Part shown: positions 7,655-15,808 of the stretch, piece after piece
Layout: every line of letters starts with the position of its first letter
How positions within the stretch are numbered: the first letter of the stretch is position 1
Source: Streptomyces bambusae
GTDB lineage: Bacteria; Actinomycetota; Actinomycetes; Streptomycetales; Streptomycetaceae
NCBI RefSeq assembly: GCF_020532645.1
Contig: NZ_JAJAUZ010000032.1
Span: forward strand, 1 to 64,000
Reading direction: 5' to 3'
Length of the DNA: 64,000 nt
Notes under the pieces: generated by a model
What the model was told of the DNA's origin: nothing
What the model saw: only the letters and a program-made list of their open reading frames with translations
The model's database searches: none
Program-made: the position numbers and the translations under genes

Positions 7655-8884
7655 ATGAAGAAGCCCTCACGCACCACGACGGTCTGCCTGGTGGCGGGGG
7701 TGTGCGCCGCGGCCGCGGCCGGTGCCCTTGCACTGCCGGACTCGGCCGGAGGGGAGGCCGCACCCGTCCCCGCCGTGGCGGCACCCCGGATCTCGTTCGG
7801 TCTTCCCGAGGGGACGACCGGGGTGCTGCCGTCGCAGAGCGCGTCCGTGTCCGTGGCCGGCGGAAGGCTCGATGCGGTGACCCTGCGGCCCGCGCCGGAC
7901 GGTGCCGGGCAGGAGGGCACGCTCTCGCCCGACGGGAAGCACTGGACATCCGGGGGCACGCTCGCCCTGGACACCACGTACACGGTGCACGCCGTGGCCC
8001 GGGACGCCGCCGGGGACCGGGTCAGCGAGGACTCCTCGTTCACGACCCTGCCGGCGTCGGACGTCCTGCGGGTCACCACCGTGCCGGCCGCGGCCAAGGG
8101 CACGCCGACGGTGGGCGTGGGCATGCCGGTGTCCCTGACCTTCAACAAGCCCGTCCGCGACGAACGGGCCGTCCAGAAGGCGGTCACGGTCACCTCCAGC
8201 AGCGGGCAGCAGGCGGTCGGGCACTGGTTCGGCCGCACCCGGCTGGACTTCCGGCCCGAGACGTACTGGGAGCCCGGCGCGAAGGTCCGGGTCCGGCTGG
8301 CGCTCGACGGAGTCGAAGCGGCCCCGGACGCCGTCGGCATCCGGGACCGTACGTTCGGCTTCGACGTGGGCCGGTCCCAGATCTCGACCGTCGACGCCGC
8401 GGACTCGACGATGACCGTGGTGCGCTCCGGCCGGCTCCTGCGGGAACTGCCGGTGTCGGCCGGATCTCCCGACCACGCCACCTACAACGGCACGATGGTG
8501 ATCTCGGCGAAGGAGCTCACGACCCGGATGAACGGTTCCACCGTCGGTCTGCTCGACGAGGACGGGAAGCCGGCGTACGACATACCGGACGTGCCGCACG
8601 CGATGCGGCTGAGCCGGTCGGGGACCTTCGTCCACGGCAACTACTGGGCCGCGGAGAAGGTGTTCGGCACGGTCAACACCAGTCACGGCTGCATCGGGCT
8701 CCAGGACGTGAAGGGCGGCGGGGACCCCGGCGCCCCGGCCGCGTGGTTCTACCGGAACTCGCTCCTCGGCGACGTGGTCGTGGTCAAGGACTCCGTGGGC
8801 GGCGGCACGATCAGGCCGGACAACGGGCTGAGCGACTGGAACCTGTCCTGGTCGCAGTGGAAGGAGGGCTCGGCGCTCGGCTGA
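7655..8884 (+). CDS. L,D-transpeptidase (YkuD family), secreted
   Basis: A 409-residue exported cell-wall enzyme that forms 3-3 cross-links or attaches proteins to peptidoglycan. A signal peptide covers residues 1-36. Two Ig-like beta domains (about 45-130 and 140-240) precede the YkuD catalytic domain (about 245-390), as in mycobacterial LdtMt2-type enzymes. The catalytic motif is intact: H327 in FVHGNYW and NTSHGCIGL with nucleophile C346. The ATG is preceded by CCGGAG. It is transcribed alone and ends in a strong bidirectional hairpin. The upstream palindrome at 7530 is shared with other wall-enzyme genes in the window. Confidence 0.92.
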   Translation: MKKPSRTTTVCLVAGVCAAAAAGALALPDSAGGEAAPVPAVAAPRISFGLPEGTTGVLPSQSASVSVAGGRLDAVTLRPAPDGAGQEGTLSPDGKHWTSGGTLALDTTYTVHAVARDAAGDRVSEDSSFTTLPASDVLRVTTVPAAAKGTPTVGVGMPVSLTFNKPVRDERAVQKAVTVTSSSGQQAVGHWFGRTRLDFRPETYWEPGAKVRVRLALDGVEAAPDAVGIRDRTFGFDVGRSQISTVDAADSTMTVVRSGRLLRELPVSAGSPDHATYNGTMVISAKELTTRMNGSTVGLLDEDGKPAYDIPDVPHAMRLSRSGTFVHGNYWAAEKVFGTVNTSHGCIGLQDVKGGGDPGAPAAWFYRNSLLGDVVVVKDSVGGGTIRPDNGLSDWNLSWSQWKEGSALG

Positions 8885-8904
8885 GCGGTCCGGGGGACCG
8901 GCAG

Positions 8905-8947
8905 CGCCGGGCCTGACGGCCGTGGGACACGGCCGTCAGGCCCGGCG
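8905..8947. terminator. Bidirectional 20-bp hairpin terminator
   Basis: Arms 8905-8924 and 8928-8947 pair perfectly with a 3-nt loop. It separates the L,D-transpeptidase gene from the convergent surface-protein gene, whose stop codon lies inside the stem. Confidence 0.85.
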
Positions 8948-9457
8948 GCGTGCTGCGATCAGCAGGGCGGCTCCGATGCAGAGGGCGCCGGCCGCGCCCA
9001 GGGCCAGCCACGGAAGGTGGGCGCCCGAAGGGGGACGGTCCTGATCGGCGTCCGGCCGGTCAGGGGTATCGCCGCCGGGGCCGCTGCCCGGGGCGTCGGA
9101 AGCACCGGAAGCGGAGTCGTCGGCGCCGGCCTCCCGGGTGTCGCCGTCGGCGTCGGACCCCTCGCCGGCGCCGGATCCGTCATCGGGATCGTCCGGGGCC
9201 GGCCCCGCAGGGCGTCCGCCCGGCGACCCGAGTCCGGCGGGCCACGTGCCCTCAAGAGAGCCGGAGACGACGGTGGAACCGTGGAGGGCGGGCTGCGCCG
9301 CGGCCGCGGCATGAACGGTCCGCCCCGCGGCCGGGGGCATGGATCCGGCCTGCGCCGCGTTCGCGTGCTGGAGGGCGAAGGCAGACAGGAGTGCGGCCGT
9401 TGCGGCCGCGCCCACCATCGCCCGGTGCCGGGCGTCCTGCTGTCCCCGTCCCGTCAT
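8936..9457 (-). CDS. Membrane-anchored low-complexity surface protein
   Basis: A 173-residue protein laid out like a sortase substrate. It has a signal peptide (AAATAALLSAFALQ...ANA), a Gly/Asp/Ser-rich spacer at about residues 70-140, a C-terminal membrane helix (WLALGAAGALCIGAALLIA) and a terminal ARRRA. No LPxTG or LAxTG motif precedes the helix, so it is more likely retained by the helix itself than sorted to the wall. Function is unknown. The ATG at 9457 has AAAGGG upstream; a GTG at 9487 would add 10 residues and start inside a palindrome. It stands opposite the L,D-transpeptidase. Confidence 0.65.
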   Translation of the reverse strand: MTGRGQQDARHRAMVGAAATAALLSAFALQHANAAQAGSMPPAAGRTVHAAAAAQPALHGSTVVSGSLEGTWPAGLGSPGGRPAGPAPDDPDDGSGAGEGSDADGDTREAGADDSASGASDAPGSGPGGDTPDRPDADQDRPPSGAHLPWLALGAAGALCIGAALLIAARRRA

Positions 9458-9480
9458 TCTGCTGCGCCCTTTCGCCCCGT

Positions 9481-9509
9481 ACCTCACGGAACACCGCGTT
9501 CCGTGAGGT
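9481..9509. promoter_or_regulatory. Perfect 12-bp inverted repeat, candidate operator
   Basis: ACCTCACGGAAC (9481-9492) and its reverse complement (9498-9509) are separated by 5 nt. It sits 24 bp upstream of the surface-protein start and is probably a dimeric repressor site or a leader hairpin. Confidence 0.55.
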
Positions 9510-9542
9510 CACTCTGGCGGGGCCGGGCGCCGGTGCCACGAG

Positions 9543-9575
9543 GCCGGCGGACAGCCGTACGGGCAGTCCGCCGGC
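9543..9575 (-). terminator. Hairpin downstream of the GCS2-type gene
   Basis: A 10-bp perfect stem (9543-9552 with 9566-9575) lies 23 bp past the stop of the leftward ligase gene. Confidence 0.5.
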
Positions 9576-9597
9576 GGGGCCGGGAACCGTGCGGTCC

Positions 9598-10824
9598 TCA
9601 GCAGGCCTCGGTTTCGTCGGCGAGGTGGCGCAGGACGTCGGCGGAGGACCAGCGCCGGGCGAAGACGGCGCGCTGGCGGGCGGCGGACGAGCCGTCGCGT
9701 ACCAGGCGCCTCAGGGTCCGGGCGACGTGGTCGTAGTCGCCCGCCGCCTCCAGTTCGGGGCCGACCAGGTCGACGAGCCGCCAGGCCAGAGTGGCGGAGG
9801 GGACGTCGGCGCCGGTGAACGGGTCGATCCCGCAGCCTTCGAGGCCCTCGCGGGCGGCCCGCCAGCGGGCGAGCCCGAGCAGCCGGTCGGAGACGGCGGG
9901 CCCGGCGTGCGGCTCCGGGTCCCCGGCGAGGGCGTGCAGCGCGAGCGCTCTGGCCAGGGCCGCCTGGAGGAGGGCGGAGTCGAGGTCGGGCGACATGTCG
10001 GGGGCCCGCAGTTCGAGGGTGGGCCAGTTGCTGCTCGGCCGCAGGTCCCAGTAGACCATTCCCCGGTCCAGAGCGGCCCCGGTGTCGAGCAGTTCGCGCA
10101 CCGCGCGGTCGTACGCGGCCGTCGAGGGGAAGTGCGGCGGCAGTCCCGCCGAGGGCCAGGCGGACCAGTTGACCGTGCGCCAGCTCGCGTGGCCCGTGTC
10201 GCGTCCGTTCCAGAAGGGCGAGGCGGCGGCCAGCGCGATGAAGGCGGGGACGTACGGGCGGATCCGGTTGGAGAGCCGGACGGCGTCGTCCTTGGTCACG
10301 GCGCCGACGTGCACGTGCCGCCCGCATCCGACGAGGCTGTCGGTGAGGGTGCCGAACAGCGCCTTCCGGGTGCGCCTGCGCTCCTGGTCCAGGTTCAGGT
10401 CCATCGGGGACGGCGGGGCGAGCACCGGGGAGGCGGCGGCGACGAGGCGGCACCCGTGGGCGCGTGCGGCCTCCGACAGGAGCCGGCGGGCGCCGGCGAG
10501 GCTGCCGCGCAGCCCGGCGAGGGTGTGGTGGACCGGGGTGGCGGTCTCGACCTGGTAGCAGGTGCCCTCGCCGTGCACGGGGTGCCCGGCGGCCGCGACG
10601 TCGGCCAGGATCCGGGGCGCGGCCGGGACGAGCTGCCAGGTGCGGGCGTCGACGAGGAGGTACTCCTCCTCGACCCCCAGCGACAGCGTGGGCGGGGCGG
10701 GCTCGATGGCCGGGACCGGCAGCGGGGGTGCGAGGGACGCGGGGCGGGGCCGGGACAGGGGGGACACGGGCAGCGTGGTCGCGGTGCCGGTGGCCGGCAA
10801 AGACGACAGAGTTCTGGCGTTCAA
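9598..10824 (-). CDS. Carboxylate-amine ligase, glutamate-cysteine ligase type 2 (YbdK-like)
   Basis: A 408-residue GCS2-family ATP-grasp-like ligase. The hallmark LGVEEEYLLVD is at residues 49-59, followed by the CGRHVHVG metal/nucleotide segment and ELRAPDMSPD. The family joins glutamate to cysteine or a related amine. Several paralogues occur in actinobacteria that use mycothiol, so the true substrate is open. The first 45 residues are Pro/Ala-rich and unlike the family. The listed start is TTG with a weak ribosome site, so translation may begin further in. It follows signal peptidase I on the same strand after a 200-bp gap with a small hairpin (10989-11008). Confidence 0.8.
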   Translation of the reverse strand: MNARTLSSLPATGTATTLPVSPLSRPRPASLAPPLPVPAIEPAPPTLSLGVEEEYLLVDARTWQLVPAAPRILADVAAAGHPVHGEGTCYQVETATPVHHTLAGLRGSLAGARRLLSEAARAHGCRLVAAASPVLAPPSPMDLNLDQERRRTRKALFGTLTDSLVGCGRHVHVGAVTKDDAVRLSNRIRPYVPAFIALAAASPFWNGRDTGHASWRTVNWSAWPSAGLPPHFPSTAAYDRAVRELLDTGAALDRGMVYWDLRPSSNWPTLELRAPDMSPDLDSALLQAALARALALHALAGDPEPHAGPAVSDRLLGLARWRAAREGLEGCGIDPFTGADVPSATLAWRLVDLVGPELEAAGDYDHVARTLRRLVRDGSSAARQRAVFARRWSSADVLRHLADETEAC

Positions 10825-10988
10825 CGCATTCTCGCCAATCGAACGGGCCGGTACGGCACGGCTTGTGGCGTCCGGCCGGCCGATGGACCGGTCTCACGCC
10901 GCGACAGGGGGCTCCGGCAGACGGGGCTCCGGGGAGCGGCGTTGCTGCGGGAACACCCCTCCATGCTCCTGCGGGCCGGGGCGGTGGT

Positions 10989-11008
10989 CGTCCGCCGATC
11001 AGCGGACG
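10989..11008 (-). terminator. Short hairpin after signal peptidase gene
   Basis: CGTCCGC and GCGGACG flank a 6-nt loop about 20 bp past the stop of the signal peptidase gene. It is a weak terminator candidate. Confidence 0.3.
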
Positions 11009-11027
11009 CGTGCGGGGGACGGGCCGG

Positions 11028-11786
11028 TCACAGGGACCGCCAGTGCGCAGTGGGCCAGGCGACCGCGAGGGCCGTGCCGACGACGGAGTCCTGCGGAATC
11101 GTCCCGCCGTGGCCGTCGTCGAGGTGGACCCGCGAGTCCGCCGAGTTGCCCCGGTTGTCGCCGAGGACGAACAGCCGGCCGGCGGGCACCGTGACGCGGA
11201 ACGGCCGGTGCGCCCCGGCGGGCCGCTCCGGCGCGCCCTGCGGCGGATCGACGGGCTCGCCACCGACCAGGATCCGCCCGGACGTGTCCCCCTCGACGGT
11301 GTCGCCGCCCACCGCGACCACGCGTTTGACCAGCGTCCGGCCGTCGTCCGCGGGGACGAGTCCCAGTGCGGTGAGCCAGCCCTTGCCGGGGAACCCGGAC
11401 CGCTCGCCGGGCGCCGTCCTTGGCCCCCAGCCGCCGGGGTCGGTGAAGACGACCACGTCGCCACGGGCCGGGGCGTCTCCCGTCCACGGCGAGAAGGTGT
11501 CCACCAGGACCCGGTCGCCGATGCGCAGCGTCGGTTCCATGGACGCCGAGGGGATGACGAATGCCTGTACGGCGAAGGTCTTGACCAGCAGGGTGAGCAG
11601 AACGCTGCCGGCGAGGGCCCCGGCGATGCGGCGCGGAGCGCGGCCGGCCCGGCGGCGGCGGACGCGGCGGGCCAGCCGGCGCCGCTCGGCACGGCTGCGC
11701 GGTGCCGGCGGGTCCGGGCTTGCGGTGGCGGGACCGGGCCCGCCGCGGCGCCGGGTGCCCGTGCCGGACGAGGAGAAGACACGCAC
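11028..11786 (-). CDS. Signal peptidase I
   Basis: A 252-residue type I leader peptidase (S26) that cleaves Sec/Tat signal peptides at the outer face of the membrane. The first 54 residues are strongly Arg-rich and cytoplasmic, and one helix (about 55-76) anchors the enzyme. The catalytic serine S82 lies in PSASMEPTL, and the lysine K154 in LVKRVVAVGGD. The late box GDNRGNSADSR is present. Streptomycetes carry several paralogues (sipW-Z type). It starts with GTG 8 bp past the stop of the histidine kinase gene and has no strong ribosome site, which suggests co-transcription and coupled translation with the two-component genes. Confidence 0.92.
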   Translation of the reverse strand: MRVFSSSGTGTRRRGGPGPATASPDPPAPRSRAERRRLARRVRRRRAGRAPRRIAGALAGSVLLTLLVKTFAVQAFVIPSASMEPTLRIGDRVLVDTFSPWTGDAPARGDVVVFTDPGGWGPRTAPGERSGFPGKGWLTALGLVPADDGRTLVKRVVAVGGDTVEGDTSGRILVGGEPVDPPQGAPERPAGAHRPFRVTVPAGRLFVLGDNRGNSADSRVHLDDGHGGTIPQDSVVGTALAVAWPTAHWRSL

Positions 11787-11793
11787 GGCGGCC

Positions 11794-13161
11794 CTACCCG
11801 CCGGTCGGGCGCCGGTCGGCGTCGTGGGCCCGGTCGGCCGCTGCGGGGAGTGCGGACGTGCCGGCGGGCCGCGACACGGGCGGGAGGGTGATCGTCACGG
11901 TGGTGCCCCCGGTGCCGGAGGTGATCGCCATGGCGCCGCGGACCGCCTCGATCCGCACGCGCTGGGAGGCCAGGCCGATGTGCCCGCTCAGCAGCTTGCT
12001 GCGGGGTTCGCCGGGGGCGATGCCGCGGCCGTCGTCCCGGACCTCCAGTCGCCACACGCCCGCGTCGTCGGCGAGCGAGACCCAAAACCGGGTGGCCTCG
12101 GCGTGCAGCACCACGTTGTTGAGGAGTTCCCGGGCCGCGGTGAACACGATGGCCTCCCGCGGGTCGGGCGGCCCGGCGACGTGGCCCACGGTGACGTGAC
12201 ATTCGCCTTCCAGTCCGGCGCGCTCGGCCGTGGTCCCCGCGAGCAGGTGCAGGACGTGGCCGATGCCCTTGGCCTCCAGCATCAGGGGGTGGAGTTCGGC
12301 GGTCAGGTCGCGCAGCTGCCGGGAGATGTCGAGCAGCCGCACGCGGGCGGTCGCCACGGCATCCGGCCCGGCGAGGCGCTGTGCCGTCCCCAGTTCCAGG
12401 CGTACGGCCAGCACCGACTGGAGCGGTCCGTCGTGCAGGAGTTCGGCCAGGGCGGCTCGCTCGCGTTCCTCGGCGCTCATGACCTCGGCGAGCAGCTGTG
12501 CGCGCTCGCGGGTGAGGCGGTGGATCCGGTCCAGGCGCTCCTGCTGCTGCCGCGCCACGACCAGGCAGGCGCCGCAGGTCAGCAGCAGGAAGGCCAGGAC
12601 CGCGACGGCGCTCTCCTCGACGGTGCGCCCGCGGAGCCGGTCGTCCCAGGCGAGCAGGGCGGCGTATCCGGCGAGGCCGGTGGCGGCGAGCGCGGCGGTC
12701 TGCCGTACGGGCAGCTGGAAGCCCGCGGACATGGGAACGAGGAACACGGCCAGGGCGAGCGCCGGGGTGCCGTCCGACATCAGGGCGAGACCGACGACCA
12801 GGGCGAGGTCGGCCCACAGCATCACGGCCGCGAACCGGGCGGCCGGACGCAGCAGCGGCACGAGCCGGCGGCCGATCGTGGTGGCGGCCAGGGCCAGCAG
12901 TCCGTATCCGGCGAGCACGGCGGTCTCGGTGGCCGGGGGCAGGTCCCCGCCGGGGGGCTGCGCCGCGGCCACCGCGAGCACGACGAGGAAGCCGAGCCTC
13001 AACCAGGCCGCGATGCGGTGGAGGTCCGCCCGGTACGAGGTCTGGACGTCTGCGAGCTCGCCGACCGGACGGACGGTGCCCGCAGGCTCGGAGGGGGGCG
13101 CAGCGCGCGTGCGGGCCGCCGTCGCGGCTCCGTGGGGTGCGGGTTTCACCGGCGTGTCCAT
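11794..13161 (-). CDS. Two-component sensor histidine kinase (NarL/HisKA_3 type)
   Basis: A 455-residue membrane sensor. About six hydrophobic segments span residues 52-205 with very short loops, so the signal is probably sensed within or at the membrane. The HisKA_3 box holds the phospho-acceptor H243 in ELLHDGPLQ, and the ATPase domain shows ARELLNNVVLHAEA (N box) and DDGRGIAP (G1). The DGPLQ variant after the histidine is typical of this actinobacterial kinase group. The ATG at 13161 is chosen over an upstream frame start because homology begins after it. The cognate regulator gene lies 118 bp upstream and the signal peptidase gene follows. Confidence 0.88.
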   Translation of the reverse strand: MDTPVKPAPHGAATAARTRAAPPSEPAGTVRPVGELADVQTSYRADLHRIAAWLRLGFLVVLAVAAAQPPGGDLPPATETAVLAGYGLLALAATTIGRRLVPLLRPAARFAAVMLWADLALVVGLALMSDGTPALALAVFLVPMSAGFQLPVRQTAALAATGLAGYAALLAWDDRLRGRTVEESAVAVLAFLLLTCGACLVVARQQQERLDRIHRLTRERAQLLAEVMSAEERERAALAELLHDGPLQSVLAVRLELGTAQRLAGPDAVATARVRLLDISRQLRDLTAELHPLMLEAKGIGHVLHLLAGTTAERAGLEGECHVTVGHVAGPPDPREAIVFTAARELLNNVVLHAEATRFWVSLADDAGVWRLEVRDDGRGIAPGEPRSKLLSGHIGLASQRVRIEAVRGAMAITSGTGGTTVTITLPPVSRPAGTSALPAAADRAHDADRRPTGG

Positions 13162-13279
13162 GATGTGGGGGACGTCGACGGTCCGTCGGCACACGCGCGC
13201 GCGTGCCGGCCGTACGACGCAGGCGGCGCGGGATGGTCGGAGGTGGCGGCCCGCGGTGGGGGGAGCGCCCGGGGCGGCA

Positions 13280-13930
13280 CTAATCGAGGATCCCGCGGCG
13301 CATGGCCTCCGCCACCACGGCGGCCCGGCCGGACACCCCCAGCTTGTCGCAGATGTGCTGGATGTGGGTCTTGACCGTCGAGGGCGCCAGGAACACGGTG
13401 CGGGCGATGTCCGGGGTGGACATGCCGGAGGCCAGCATCCTGAGGATCTCCGTCTCCCGCTGCGTGAGGTGCGGGTCGCGGGCCTCGGTGCGGGTGCGGA
13501 TCTCGGAGATCAGCCCGGCGGCCAGACGCGGCGGCAGGACGGGGTCGCCCCGGTGGCAGGCCTTGACCGCGTCGACGATCTCGTCGGGCTCGGCCTCTTT
13601 CGTCAGGTAGCCCCAGGCGCCGTCCCTGAGTGCCTGGTAGACGGTCGCGTTCTCGGTGAATGCGGAGAGGATCAGCATCTTGGTGGCCGAACCCGATTCC
13701 GTTGCGGTGCGGGCGACCTGGGCGCCGTCGAGGCCGGGGAGCCGGTGATCGAGCACGGCGACATCGGGTTCGACCTCCATGATGGCCGACAGGGCCTCCT
13801 TGCCGTCCTGGCAGACCCGGACGACGTCCAGGCCTTCGTCGGCTTCCAGCTCCCGGCACACGCCCTGGCGGTAGACGGGATGGTCGTCGGCGACGAGGAC
13901 ACGGATCGCCGTCCGTGGTGTGCTGGTCAT
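13280..13930 (-). CDS. Two-component response regulator (NarL/LuxR family)
   Basis: A 216-residue DNA-binding regulator. The receiver domain spans residues 8-125 with acidic pocket D15/D16, phospho-acceptor D61 (AVLDHRLPG) and K113 (LTKEA). A C-terminal LuxR-type HTH spans about 150-216 (LTQRETEILRMLASGMS...STVKTHIQ). It pairs with the histidine kinase just downstream. The ATG at 13930 has an AGAGAGG site. Transcription probably starts in the 180-bp region to its right, which separates it from the carboxypeptidase gene on the same strand. Confidence 0.92.
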   Translation of the reverse strand: MTSTPRTAIRVLVADDHPVYRQGVCRELEADEGLDVVRVCQDGKEALSAIMEVEPDVAVLDHRLPGLDGAQVARTATESGSATKMLILSAFTENATVYQALRDGAWGYLTKEAEPDEIVDAVKACHRGDPVLPPRLAAGLISEIRTRTEARDPHLTQRETEILRMLASGMSTPDIARTVFLAPSTVKTHIQHICDKLGVSGRAAVVAEAMRRGILD

Positions 13931-14110
13931 GTGGGGGGCCTCTCTGGGGTGATGAGGTCCCATCCTGTACGCGGGCACCGGGGTCCGGAGGAGGCGGACG
14001 GGCACGGTTTGAGGTGATGTGAATGCGGCCTTTAGGGGGATTGACTTCCACCCCAGGGCGGTCTAAATGCGCAGGTCGAGGGCCGGACAGGTCGCGCGCC
14101 GCCCCGCCCG

Positions 14111-15475
14111 TCAGCGCAGCAGGAAGCGGGGCAGCAGGGCCGCCGGGCCGGGGAGGAACACGGGAGGGGTGGGCAGCCGGGGCAGCCGCTCGGCCGTGAC
14201 GAGACCGACGCCCGCACCGGCTCCGCCCGCCGGACCCCCACCGGTGGCCGCGGTGCCCTCCGGGCCTGCGGGAGCGGGCGGCCCGGCGGCCGCGGCGGAG
14301 CCGCCCTCCTCCGGCGCCGGCACGAGCCCGGTGAGGAGGAGCCGGGCGGCCTCGCTGCCGGCGGGCGCCCCGTCGGCGGGGGCGGCCCCGGGCTCGACGG
14401 TCAGGTGCACCGTCGAGCCGGGCGGTCCGGTGACCGAGAGCGCGTCCGCGGCGCGCAGGGCGATCCGGTGGCCGGACGGGCCGCGCAGCCAGGCGAGCAC
14501 CTCGCCCTTGCGGACGACCGGGGCGGTGACCAGTGCGTGGTCGGTCCCGGTGAGCAGCCGGCGGACGGGTGCCGTCAGCGTCGAGGTGCGCGGCTGGCCC
14601 AGGACTGCGCCCACCACGAGCCGGTCCCGCCCGGCGATGTCGCGGTGGGCGGCGAACACCAGGTTCCGCCCGGCGGCCCGGGTGGTGCCGGTCTTGCCGG
14701 CGAAGACTCCGTAGCGGCCCAGCACGGGATTGGTGTTGGCATGGGCCCGGCCGTGCACGTCCGTGTAAGAGGCCCCGGCGAGGGTGCCGAACTCCGGTGT
14801 CTTCAGGGCCGCCACCAGCAGCCTGACCTGGTCGGCCGCGGTGCTGACGGTGGTGGGGGCCAGGCCGCTCGGGTCGGTGTACCGGGTGTGCCGCATGCCC
14901 AGCCGATGGGCCGTGCTGTTCATGTCGGCCACGAAGGCGGCCCGGTCCGGGCCGTACCAGCGGGCCATTTCGTCCGCGACGTTGTTCGCCGAGGCCGCGA
15001 GCAGCGCGGACAGCGCCTGGCGCTCGGTCAGCCGCTGCCCCTTGAGCAGGGGTACGACCGATTCGGACCGGGCCGCACGGGCGCGGTGGCGGGCGGCCTC
15101 CTCGGCGGACACGGTGAACGACGGCCCGGGACGGCCGGGCCGCAGCGGGTACCGGTTCAGGAACACGTACGCCGTCATGAGTTTGGCGGTGCTGGCCGTC
15201 GGTACGGGTACCTGGCCCGGGGAGGCGGTCTCGCCGGCGCCGGCGATCCCGAGGGCCGCCTGGCCCGCCGCGGGCCAGGCGGGCTGCACCGGCGCTCCGG
15301 GCAGCGTCCGCGTCAGCGGGGCGGCGGCCGAGGGGCGCGCGAACAGCACCAGTGACAGGGCGACTGCGGCGGTGCAGAGCACGGCGATCACTGCGGGCCC
15401 GACGGCCAGGAGGCGGCGCCGTCCCGCCGACGGCCGGGGGCCGGGGCGAGGGGGACGGGCGGATTCACTGGGCAT
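14111..15475 (-). CDS. D-alanyl-D-alanine carboxypeptidase (S11, PBP5-like)
   Basis: A 454-residue exported penicillin-binding protein that trims pentapeptide stems. A signal or anchor helix spans about residues 20-48. The active-site motifs are complete: S95-TAK98, S162-A-N164 and K261-TG. A C-terminal extension of about 180 residues ends in an Ala/Gly/Pro-rich tract and a hydrophobic tail (FLPGPAALLPRFLLR), which may associate with the membrane or wall. The ATG follows CCAGGAGA. The 1.2 kb upstream region is gene-free; it holds the shared palindrome at 15649 and a CRISPR-like repeat array. Confidence 0.92.
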   Translation of the reverse strand: MPSESARPPRPGPRPSAGRRRLLAVGPAVIAVLCTAAVALSLVLFARPSAAAPLTRTLPGAPVQPAWPAAGQAALGIAGAGETASPGQVPVPTASTAKLMTAYVFLNRYPLRPGRPGPSFTVSAEEAARHRARAARSESVVPLLKGQRLTERQALSALLAASANNVADEMARWYGPDRAAFVADMNSTAHRLGMRHTRYTDPSGLAPTTVSTAADQVRLLVAALKTPEFGTLAGASYTDVHGRAHANTNPVLGRYGVFAGKTGTTRAAGRNLVFAAHRDIAGRDRLVVGAVLGQPRTSTLTAPVRRLLTGTDHALVTAPVVRKGEVLAWLRGPSGHRIALRAADALSVTGPPGSTVHLTVEPGAAPADGAPAGSEAARLLLTGLVPAPEEGGSAAAAGPPAPAGPEGTAATGGGPAGGAGAGVGLVTAERLPRLPTPPVFLPGPAALLPRFLLR

Positions 15476-15648
15476 ACGGGTCTCCTGGGTCGGTCCGCCC
15501 CGCCGGGGACACGGCGGGGTCGGGGCGTGCGCGAGTGGCACCGGACGCGCGGGCCGCGGGCGGGGCCGTCGGCGCGGGGTCCGGTGGCGGCGGATCCGCC
15601 CGGGCATCGGGCACTGCCACCGTCCGCCGCGTCCCCGGCCGGGCGGGC

Positions 15649-15662
15649 CCCCCGATCGGAGG
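15649..15662. promoter_or_regulatory. Palindrome CCNCCGATCGGNGG, copy 2
   Basis: CCCCCCGATCGGAGG-type site 174 bp before the carboxypeptidase start. Read toward that gene it gives TCCTCCGATCGGGGG, identical to the site before the L,D-transpeptidase. Confidence 0.5.
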
Positions 15663-15808
15663 ACCGAGACGGTGGACCCGGCCCCCGCGCCCCGGGCCGG
15701 TGAGTTGCGGCAGACCGGTCTCCGCAGCCGCGCGACGCCCGGCCGACAGGGGGCACGGCCTTGCACCCGGCACCCGGAGCCGGCACCGGCCCGGCGACGC
15801 GGCAGGCG

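Noticed and set aside
7655..7720. Lipobox in the L,D-transpeptidase signal peptide
   Set aside because: The cysteines at residues 11 and 17 are not preceded by a fitting L-A/S-G/A pattern, so a normal signal peptidase I substrate is more likely.
8950..13374. A 1474-codon open frame on the + strand across the GCS2, signal peptidase and kinase genes
   Set aside because: It is antisense to four well-supported genes. Long stop-free antisense frames are routine in DNA of this base composition, and its product is low-complexity Arg/Gly-rich.
14041..14080. TTGACT with TAAATG 17 bp later as a + strand promoter
   Set aside because: The -10 fit is poor and no rightward gene lies downstream; the neighbouring genes run leftward.
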